Shown: positions 45,408 through 51,940 of the stretch, one piece after another | Layout: each line of letters starts with the position of its first letter | Numbering within the stretch: position 1 is the first letter of the stretch | Assembly (NCBI RefSeq): GCF_007004645.1 | Contig: NZ_ML660020.1 | Span: 248,001-312,000, forward strand | Direction: 5' to 3' | DNA: 64,000 nt | DNA from: Aliiroseovarius halocynthiae | GTDB lineage: Bacteria; Pseudomonadota; Alphaproteobacteria; Rhodobacterales; Rhodobacteraceae | Notes under the pieces: generated by a model | What the model saw: the letters and a program-made list of their open reading frames with translations, nothing else | What the model was told of the DNA's origin: nothing | The model's database searches: none | Made by a program: the position numbers and the translations under genes

Positions 45408-47342
45408 TCACCCTTTCCCCTCCAAATACCGCTTCTTCGCCTCTTCCTGACGACCGAAGTCGCGGACCATCGCCTCGATGGCGACCTCGTCTGATTTGTC
45501 GGCATAGCGGAATTCTGAGTCGGCGTAGCGGTTGACCTCTTGGATCACCATGTCGGTGGTGATGGGCACGCGCAGTTCGGCGATCATGTCTTTCTTGGTG
45601 TCATAGTCTTTCACCAAGAACAGCTCGGGGTTTTCCATCCATTCGTCGGGCAGTTCAAAGTCCATCGCGCGGACTTTCACCGCGTCGGTGATGTTTTTGA
45701 TCGAGCGGCCCGTGAAGCGTTCGTCGGCCTCCTGAATACCTTTCAGATAGGTGCCGATTTTGGCGATATCGTCGAGTTCCCCGATCTTGTCATGCACGCG
45801 GTCGAACACGTTCATCAGCCCCGTTTCCTGCGGCTTGTTATGCGCCTCGAAACTGCGCGCGACGGCGGATTTGATTTCCTGCGCGCCGTAAAGGTCATGC
45901 TTGCCCAGCGGGATGTCGTGGTTCTTGCCCATCAGCAGATGCAGGATGTCGATATAATCCTCGCGCGTTTGGGGGCCATCGACCAAGAAGCGCGCGCCGG
46001 CGCGTTGGCGCAGGGCGTCGTCCACATTCTCGGGATAGTTCGAGAACATGCCGAAGGTGCAGTTCCCGCGCACCACGGTGTTGGCGCCCGCGAAGCTTTC
46101 CATCAGGACCGCTGTGACTTCTTGCTGGCCCGCGCTGGATTGGCGATCCCCGCGTTTGCCCGCAATCTGGTCGATGTCATCCACGGTGCCAAAGCCGATC
46201 ACATTGGGGTCGAGCACATTGTTGATGAATGCCTTCGCGTTCTGGCCCGATTTACCCTGATAGCTGTCGATATTGTCGATGCCGAAGTTTTGGTATCGGA
46301 ACGGATAACCCGCCACCGCGCAGTAATCATTGACCAGCCCGGCCATCATCTGGATCAGCGTGGTTTTCCCCGTACCCGGCGCACCGTCGCCCATGAAGGT
46401 GAAGATGAAGCCGCCGAGTTCCGCAAACGGGTTCAGCTTGCGATCGAAGTCATATGCCATCAGCATTTTGCTGAGCTTCATCGCTTGGTATTTGGCGATG
46501 TGGTTGCCCACGACCTCGTTCGGCTTCTTGAAGGTCATCGTGATCTTGGACCCACGATGGGCGCGCGATGGCGTGAAGCCCGAGATCGTCAGCTCATCTG
46601 CCTCGACCCGGTAGTTGGCCGAGGTGAACGGGCCAAGATGGCTGGCAGTTTGCGCACGTAGCGCAACTTTTTCCATCAGCTGTTCGACATAGGCAAGCAC
46701 CGTGGGGACGAGCTTGTCTTCGGATGTCACAAAGGTGGCGAGTTCCTGATCCAGCTCCCATAGGGCACCGTTCAAAGCCAGCGGAGCGTTGTCCGTCAGG
46801 ATTTCCTCAACAGCGCCGACTTCGATAGGTGTCTCGCTGGCGTGTTCAGCCAACATGTACGACGTCGCGTTGCCGAAGACATAAAGGACGATCAACGCCT
46901 CGGCGGTCAGGAGTTCCGAGAACGCGGCGGATTTGTCCGCGCCCAACCGGCCTTCAAGGTTTGCACGGCGAAGCGCGGCGAGTTCGGTCTGCTCTGCAAA
47001 GCCCTCGCCCACGGCAAGCGCAATCGCGATGGCACGGCGCAGGGTGTGCAGAACGGTCGCCTGAAGCGGAGACACCAGCGGGTCGTCCCCGTCTGATCCT
47101 TCGATCCGTTCCACCAAATGCACACCTTCGGGCCGCGCGGTTGATCGTGTCACCAGACCCGGCGTCGTGGATCGGAATCGACGCGCCCGCCCAATGCCCG
47201 GGCTGCGCTCTGCCTTGGGCGCTTCCTTCGGCTTGGCAATCCGGGGCGTATGATCAAACCCATCCAGATGCCCCGCAGCAGCAGCGTAATGCGCGCGGAT
47301 TTCTTCTTCGCGAAGCTCCATCAGATCAACAGGCAGGCTCAT
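45408..47342 (-). CDS. AAA+ ATPase, central gene of the unclassified membrane cluster
   Basis: A 644-residue protein. ATG at 47342 overlaps the stop of the preceding small gene (ATGA). Residues 1-95 are polar and probably disordered (KPKEAPKAERSPGIGR). Residues 95-240 form a helical domain. The AAA+ core starts near 305: Walker A GDGAPGTGKTT at 318-328, Walker B VIGFGTVDDID at 381-391 with two aspartates, sensor-1 asparagine in GMFSNYPENV near 434, and arginine finger candidates in LRQRAGARF near 444-452. A long helical C-terminal domain follows. No protease, helicase or DNA-binding signature is visible, so it is best seen as a remodelling ATPase acting on its membrane and coiled-coil partners. 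Confidence 0.85.
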   Translation of the reverse strand: MSLPVDLMELREEEIRAHYAAAAGHLDGFDHTPRIAKPKEAPKAERSPGIGRARRFRSTTPGLVTRSTARPEGVHLVERIEGSDGDDPLVSPLQATVLHTLRRAIAIALAVGEGFAEQTELAALRRANLEGRLGADKSAAFSELLTAEALIVLYVFGNATSYMLAEHASETPIEVGAVEEILTDNAPLALNGALWELDQELATFVTSEDKLVPTVLAYVEQLMEKVALRAQTASHLGPFTSANYRVEADELTISGFTPSRAHRGSKITMTFKKPNEVVGNHIAKYQAMKLSKMLMAYDFDRKLNPFAELGGFIFTFMGDGAPGTGKTTLIQMMAGLVNDYCAVAGYPFRYQNFGIDNIDSYQGKSGQNAKAFINNVLDPNVIGFGTVDDIDQIAGKRGDRQSSAGQQEVTAVLMESFAGANTVVRGNCTFGMFSNYPENVDDALRQRAGARFLVDGPQTREDYIDILHLLMGKNHDIPLGKHDLYGAQEIKSAVARSFEAHNKPQETGLMNVFDRVHDKIGELDDIAKIGTYLKGIQEADERFTGRSIKNITDAVKVRAMDFELPDEWMENPELFLVKDYDTKKDMIAELRVPITTDMVIQEVNRYADSEFRYADKSDEVAIEAMVRDFGRQEEAKKRYLEGKG

Positions 47343-47566
47343 TTGTCTTCTCCAAACGCAAACTTCAAATAAAATGGATCTTGGGTTTTGATTATCTGCA
47401 AGCCATTCGCGCTTGCCGTCGCCAGTAGATCCACACAGCACAAACACGCATCCAGAGTGAGCCTTTGTGGATCGTAAGCATCATCGTAGACAATCTGATC
47501 AACCGATTTGGCAAGCGAGGCCAAATCATCTGCGACCATCCCGTTAATCTCAATCTCAACGCACAT
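47339..47566 (-). CDS. Small acidic protein before the AAA ATPase
   Basis: A 75-residue soluble protein, MCVEIEINGMVADDLASLAK at the start, net acidic, with a CLCC cysteine cluster near residue 42. It overlaps the ATPase ATG by four bases and follows the 389-residue gene after five bases. No homologous family comes to mind. Its coupling to the ATPase gene suggests an adaptor or regulatory subunit, which is a guess. Confidence 0.62.
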   Translation of the reverse strand: MCVEIEINGMVADDLASLAKSVDQIVYDDAYDPQRLTLDACLCCVDLLATASANGLQIIKTQDPFYLKFAFGEDK

Positions 47567-47571
47567 CTTCT

Positions 47572-48741
47572 TTACCGATAGCTCAAAACCCGGCCACCCG
47601 GGCTGACAACAAATTTACGTACATCGTGGAACCCGGCGGGGTTCTTTTCGGCCAGCACCTGAAAGGGACGTTCAGGCATGATGATGGCGCGTTCCATGCT
47701 GGTGGCACCGATGTTCGAGCCGGACCCGGCGAAGGGATCCAGCGCAAAAATTTCACGCTCTACCTTGCCGAACCAGCCAGACTTTTCTTCTTTGACCGAG
47801 GCACTTTTCAGCTCTTCCACGGTCCAGGCCAGCGCCCAGTCTTCGCCGGGCGGGCTTTTGGCCTGCTCCAACACCTCGCGCAGGGGGCCTGTCTGGCGCG
47901 TGAACGTGTGGCTGTACATCGGGCCGACATGGAAACGCCGCAGACGTTTCGGATGCAGGTCATCGAAATCCTTGTCAAATCCGGTGGCAATGGTCACCAG
48001 TTGCAACCCGGCCATGGATTGCGCCATCAAATGTGACTGGACCTGAGGCCAGCGGCGTTCATCTTTGGGCAGCGCGGTGCGGCCCGTATCCTCAAGCTCC
48101 ATCAGATAGATGGTGGGCAGATTCACTTCGCTGTCATAGACGGCCCAATGGGTCAGATAGGTGCGACGAGGGTCGCGCGCTTCACCCTGATTGCGCAGCC
48201 AAATCACATCGGGATGCATCTGCGGCCAGAACAGCTCGCCCTTTTGCAGCTCTTCATAATAGAGCCGTTGCGACAGTGCGTATTGCAGCCGTTTTGGAAC
48301 CGACAGGTCACCGACAATCTGACTGACCATCTGGCTTTTGAGGTCCTCGACCGAGGCCATGCCCTTTAAATGCGTACCCGCCTGTGCGGCGTCGGATGCC
48401 ATCTGCAAAAGCTCGGCATGGATCGGAAACCCGCTGTCACGCCGATCAAAGGTCAGCGTCGCCCCGCCCAGCCCATAGGCCGTTTCGGACATGTGGTACT
48501 TGTTGGCCAGCGCCTTAAAGCTAAGACCCAGCTTGATCACGTAACGGGCCAGCACATCGACCTCGTCGCGTGTCAACTTGCCCTCGACCTCCATCTGCCC
48601 AGCCACACGGGCCAGATGCGCGGTGATCTTCTCGAACTTCGAGAAATAGCGCCGCGTGATCTGCGTGTCCGTCAGCTCGGCATGATCCGGGCGGGCGAAG
48701 CCTGCCGAGGCGCGTTCAGTGGTTTTGATGTTATCGCTCAT
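47572..48741 (-). CDS. Unclassified soluble protein of the AAA cluster
   Basis: A 389-residue protein. ATG at 48741 is preferred over the one at 48753; it overlaps the end of the preceding membrane gene by eleven bases. Residues 1-120 are helical and charged (RYFSKFEKITAHLARVAGQM). The middle resembles no motif I know (QRLYYEELQKGELFWPQMHP; AVYDSEVNLPTIYLMELED). A short stretch near the end, ALDPFAGSGSNIGATSMERA, looks loop-like, but I see no methyltransferase core around it. No signal peptide or membrane helix. Function unknown. Confidence 0.75.
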   Translation of the reverse strand: MSDNIKTTERASAGFARPDHAELTDTQITRRYFSKFEKITAHLARVAGQMEVEGKLTRDEVDVLARYVIKLGLSFKALANKYHMSETAYGLGGATLTFDRRDSGFPIHAELLQMASDAAQAGTHLKGMASVEDLKSQMVSQIVGDLSVPKRLQYALSQRLYYEELQKGELFWPQMHPDVIWLRNQGEARDPRRTYLTHWAVYDSEVNLPTIYLMELEDTGRTALPKDERRWPQVQSHLMAQSMAGLQLVTIATGFDKDFDDLHPKRLRRFHVGPMYSHTFTRQTGPLREVLEQAKSPPGEDWALAWTVEELKSASVKEEKSGWFGKVEREIFALDPFAGSGSNIGATSMERAIIMPERPFQVLAEKNPAGFHDVRKFVVSPGGRVLSYR

Positions 48742-49048
48742 CGTTGACTTCATCTCTAGGTTTTCTGAACAGCCAAGGGCGATGCTCTCTCTGAATTTGT
48801 TGGTATTTTTGCCGTGTCCTTGCCAATTCCGACATAGCAAAAACTATCCAAAACGCGGTAGCAACCAACACCAACACCCTACCAAAGCTAGTGCCAAGCC
48901 CAAAATACTCGTCCGCCAAGATCACAAGGCTGAGAAATAAGGCCACTCCAATGGAGCCGCGCAAAAGAGTCACCAAAAGCAACCTGACAACTGCGCTTCT
49001 CTCACTCATCTCAGTTAGCTGTTTCGATGCCTTCGTGTCGTTCGTCAT
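48731..49048 (-). CDS. Small two-helix membrane protein of unknown function
   Basis: About 105 residues from ATG 49048 (a TTG three codons earlier at 49057 is possible). An N-terminal polar segment is followed by helices near 20-45 (LLLVTLLRGSIGVALFLSLV) and 53-75 (FGRVLVLVATAFWIVFAM), then a basic, glutamine-rich tail (RTRQKYQQIQREHRPWLFRK). It overlaps the next gene by eleven bases. The tail likely faces the cytoplasm, where it could dock the soluble components. Confidence 0.65.
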   Translation of the reverse strand: MTNDTKASKQLTEMSERSAVVRLLLVTLLRGSIGVALFLSLVILADEYFGLGTSFGRVLVLVATAFWIVFAMSELARTRQKYQQIQREHRPWLFRKPRDEVNDER

Positions 49049-49083
49049 AGCTTCCAATCAAACCGATGAGGGCGGCGCCTGAC

Positions 49084-49134
49084 CGTGGGTGGGTGCGAAG
49101 CGCCCTCCCGTGGGGAGGGTCGGGCGCTGCCCGG
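49084..49134. repeat. GC-rich palindrome within the AAA cluster, copy 2
   Basis: It reads GGGTGGGTGCGaa, then GCGCCCTCCCgtgGGGAGGG and TCGGGCGC, the same layout as 44994-45045. It lies between the 76-residue membrane gene and the 105-residue one, the second intergenic gap inside the cluster. Confidence 0.7.
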
Positions 49135-49135
49135 T

Positions 49136-49366
49136 CTATCGACCGGGCGATACTTCATATGGCTTTGGCTTTGCACTTTGGCCTCTTCGTTGCTCCTTCC
49201 TTAAACGAGTTGCCGAAATCGCAAAGGCAGATGCGCTAATCGCCCAGAACGGCGCTGACGGCAGTAAGGTAACTACGTCAAGAAGGATCATTATCGGAAG
49301 GAAACAAACAAGATCCACAAACCAATCACGCCAGCTCCGCGGCGGTTGCGTGAATGGGTATCGCAT
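49136..49366 (-). CDS. Small membrane protein of unknown function
   Basis: A 76-residue protein with an aromatic N-terminus (MRYPFTQPPRSWRDWFVDLV), a hydrophobic hairpin between residues 15 and 53 (CFLPIMILLDVVTLLPSAPF...), and a basic tail (RLRKEQRRGQSAKPKPYEV). Five bases separate its ATG from the coiled-coil gene stop. Short and unrecognised, so its coding status rests on spacing and composition. Confidence 0.55.
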   Translation of the reverse strand: MRYPFTQPPRSWRDWFVDLVCFLPIMILLDVVTLLPSAPFWAISASAFAISATRLRKEQRRGQSAKPKPYEVSPGR

Positions 49367-49371
49367 GCGCC

Positions 49372-50448
49372 CTACCCCCCATAAAGGTTCTTGTCATGCT
49401 TCTCGACGATCTCGGCAAAGCGGCGGGCGAAGCGTTCGTCGGCTTTGGCCTTCTGTTCCAGCACGTCGCGGGCAAAGACCATCTGGTCTTCGTGGGCTTC
49501 CATCATGTCCGCCATGCGTTGGTTCGTTGCCGTGCCAATCGCGGCCATCGCGGCTTGGGCTTCTTTGTCGGTCTCGACGCCGATTTCGTTGATCCGGTGC
49601 GCCACATCTTGCTGCTGCGCGGTTTTCAACGACTTGGTCAACGCGTCATACAGCACCACGCGCTGCTTGGTGTCTGTCTGCAGCTTGTTGATCAGCACCA
49701 TTTGCGTCGCCGCTTGGTTTTGCAGCGAGTCGACCCAGGTCTTGCCCTTCTCGATATAGCGCTCAAGCGTCTGCGACTTGGCGAGCTTCACTTGTTCTTC
49801 CTGCACCATCTCGTTGTATTGGCTGTTCAGATCGGCGAGTTCAGTCTCGAGCTGCGTGCGTTTGGCGGCGTCCTGCTCGTTAGCGATCTTCCCCTCAAGC
49901 TCGATGATCTTTGGATCCATACCAAGGATCTCGGAACGCAGGGCTTCCAGCTCGCCCACGGTCATTTCGCGCTCGTCCAGCGTGGTGGTCAGGTTCGCAC
50001 CCACCTTTTCCTTCTGCTCGTTCAGCATGGCCAGCTGACCTTCCAGAAGGTTCACAATCGAATCCGACTGCGCAATCAGCTCTTGCAACTTGTCGTCGAT
50101 GGACGCCGTGCGCATCCGTTCCTGGCGCATACTTTCGGATTTGCCCTTCGAAAAGATGCCGACAAACGTCTCCCAACCCGTCTTCGACCGCATCTGGTCA
50201 AAGTCCGACGAAAACCCCGAGGTCACATCATCCAGACCCATAATCAGCTCGGCGATGTTGGCATTCATCGCTTCAGTATGGGAATGCACGTCGTCCAGCG
50301 TCGCATTTTCAATGTCGATTGAAATATCTTCACCCGTCGCGGCCTTTGCGCGCGCGGTTTCGATCCGCGTTGTCAGTTCCGAGATCTTGGACTGCGCTTC
50401 TTGAACTTGCGCTTGGCTCTCACGAATCTGTTTATCAAAGCTGGACAT
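49372..50448 (-). CDS. Long coiled-coil protein, first gene of the AAA cluster
   Basis: A 358-residue, charged, alpha-helical protein with no signal peptide or membrane helix. Heptad-like stretches occupy about 5-40, 115-265 and 270-350, with a short hydrophobic break near 95 (GWETFVGIFSKGKSES). Coil sections such as LEGKIANEQDAAKRTQLETE and LAKSQTLERYIEKGKTWVDS suggest a rod or filament. The overall style recalls TelA/KlaA toxic-anion-resistance proteins and ESCRT-like PspA helices, but no diagnostic motif is present, so neither name is assigned. Initiates from an AT-rich region at 50449-50560. Confidence 0.8.
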   Translation of the reverse strand: MSSFDKQIRESQAQVQEAQSKISELTTRIETARAKAATGEDISIDIENATLDDVHSHTEAMNANIAELIMGLDDVTSGFSSDFDQMRSKTGWETFVGIFSKGKSESMRQERMRTASIDDKLQELIAQSDSIVNLLEGQLAMLNEQKEKVGANLTTTLDEREMTVGELEALRSEILGMDPKIIELEGKIANEQDAAKRTQLETELADLNSQYNEMVQEEQVKLAKSQTLERYIEKGKTWVDSLQNQAATQMVLINKLQTDTKQRVVLYDALTKSLKTAQQQDVAHRINEIGVETDKEAQAAMAAIGTATNQRMADMMEAHEDQMVFARDVLEQKAKADERFARRFAEIVEKHDKNLYGG

Positions 50449-50560
50449 GTGCCCTCCTACGTTCCGTCAATTCTTCAGCAAGGTCTTACCGCCCGCGCAA
50501 AAAATGTTAATGTTTATTACATTGGTATTTAGGTCGAGCTTACCGCGAATTAAAGACCCG
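50449..50560 (-). promoter_or_regulatory. AT-rich promoter region of the AAA cluster
   Basis: This is the only long gap in front of the leftward cluster. Minus-strand sequence around 50500-50540 includes the AT-rich AATGTAATAAACATTAACAT with a five-base dyad, AATGT and ACATT. I could not define -35/-10 boxes with certainty. Confidence 0.35.
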
Positions 50561-50650
50561 CAACAGCGTTTTCCGTCGCGTTTTCCGGGAAATTCGGCTG
50601 GGTTGATATCCACCATTGAGATAGGCGCGCTGCACGCCTAGGCTTTGTCC

Positions 50651-51931
50651 ATGACTGATCACACCGCCCCGCTTCTTGCCGAAATTGCGCGCCGTCAGGA
50701 TGACCTGATTCGGCTGACCCAAGACCTGATCCGCATCCCAACGCTGAACCCGCCCGGCCGCGAATATCGCACGATTTGCACCTATATCGCCGAGCGTATG
50801 GGCGCACAGGGCTGGACGGTCGAACTGATCCGGGCGGAGGGCACACCGGGTGACTGCACCGACTATCCGCGTTGGAATGTCATCTGCCGACACGAAGGCA
50901 CGCAGCCCGGCGAATGCGTGCATTTCAACAGCCATCACGACGTGGTTGAAGTTGGGCACGGCTGGACCAAGGATCCGTTTGGTGGCGAACTGGAAGACGG
51001 GCGCGTGTATGGGCGCGGGGCGTGCGACATGAAAGGCGGGTTGGCCGCGTCAATCATCGCGGCCGAGGCCTTCGTGGCGCTTTACCCCAACCATAAAGGT
51101 GCGGTCGAAATCAGCGCCACAGCAGACGAAGAAAGCGGCGGCTATGGCGGCGTCGCCTATCTGGCCGAAAAAGGCTATTTCGACCCGGACCGCGTGCAAC
51201 ATGTGATCATCCCCGAGCCCCTAAACAAGGATCGGATCTGTCTGGGTCATCGCGGCGTCTGGTGGGCCGAGATCGAGACAAAAGGGCGGATTGCCCACGG
51301 ATCTATGCCGTTTCTGGGCGACAGCGCCATTCGCCATATGGGCGCCGTGCTGGAAGAGATGGAGCGCCACCTTTTTCCCCTGCTGGCCACCAAGCGCACG
51401 GATATGCCCGTCGTACCGGAGGGCGCGAAGCAATCGACGTTGAACATCAACTCGATCCACGGCGGAGAAGCGGAGCAGGATCCCAACTTCACCGGCCTGC
51501 CCGCGCCCTGCGTGGCGGACCGCTGTCGCATTGTAATCGACCGGCGCTTCCTGATGGAAGAAGACATCACTGAGGTAAAGGCCGAGGTTACCCGGATGCT
51601 GGAAGCAATCCGGGCCGAACGCCCCAATTTCGAGTACGAGATCCGCGACATGCACGAAGTCATCCCGACGATGACCGACAAGAACGCGCCTGTCGTGACG
51701 TCGACCGCGGCAGCGATTGAAAAGGTGTTGGGCGCACAGCCATCCTATGTGGTTAGCCCGGGCACCTATGACCAAAAGCACATCGACCGGATTGGCAAGC
51801 TGAAGAACTGCATCGCCTATGGGCCGGGCATTCTGGATCTGGCGCATCAGCCCGATGAATGGGTGGGCGTGCAAGACATGATCGACAGCGCGGGCGTGAT
51901 GGCCCTGGTGTTGAAAGAGCTGTTGGGATAG
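50651..51931 (+). CDS. M20 family metallopeptidase (ArgE/DapE type)
   Basis: A 426-residue zinc deacylase-like enzyme. The ATG at 50651 (MTDHTAPLLAE) is chosen over the TTG two codons earlier. Zinc ligands are visible in FNSHHDVVEVG (H near 99), GRGACDMKGG (D near 130) and ADEESGGYGG (E pair near 165). The dimerisation domain contains GSMPFLGDSA. Members hydrolyse N-acyl amino acids or dipeptides such as succinyl-diaminopimelate or acetylornithine; the exact substrate cannot be assigned from these motifs. Divergent from the AAA cluster. Confidence 0.88.
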   Translation: MTDHTAPLLAEIARRQDDLIRLTQDLIRIPTLNPPGREYRTICTYIAERMGAQGWTVELIRAEGTPGDCTDYPRWNVICRHEGTQPGECVHFNSHHDVVEVGHGWTKDPFGGELEDGRVYGRGACDMKGGLAASIIAAEAFVALYPNHKGAVEISATADEESGGYGGVAYLAEKGYFDPDRVQHVIIPEPLNKDRICLGHRGVWWAEIETKGRIAHGSMPFLGDSAIRHMGAVLEEMERHLFPLLATKRTDMPVVPEGAKQSTLNINSIHGGEAEQDPNFTGLPAPCVADRCRIVIDRRFLMEEDITEVKAEVTRMLEAIRAERPNFEYEIRDMHEVIPTMTDKNAPVVTSTAAAIEKVLGAQPSYVVSPGTYDQKHIDRIGKLKNCIAYGPGILDLAHQPDEWVGVQDMIDSAGVMALVLKELLG

Positions 51932-51940
51932 CACGCAAGG

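Noticed and set aside
47572-48741. 389-residue protein as an N6-adenine methyltransferase because of DPFAGSGSN
   Set aside because: The motif lies near the C-terminus without the catalytic NPPY-type region or a Rossmann core around it.
42265-50448. AAA cluster as an anti-phage defence island
   Set aside because: No nuclease, toxin, NTPase-effector or phage-sensing domain, and neighbours are housekeeping genes. Kept as an uncharacterised operon instead.
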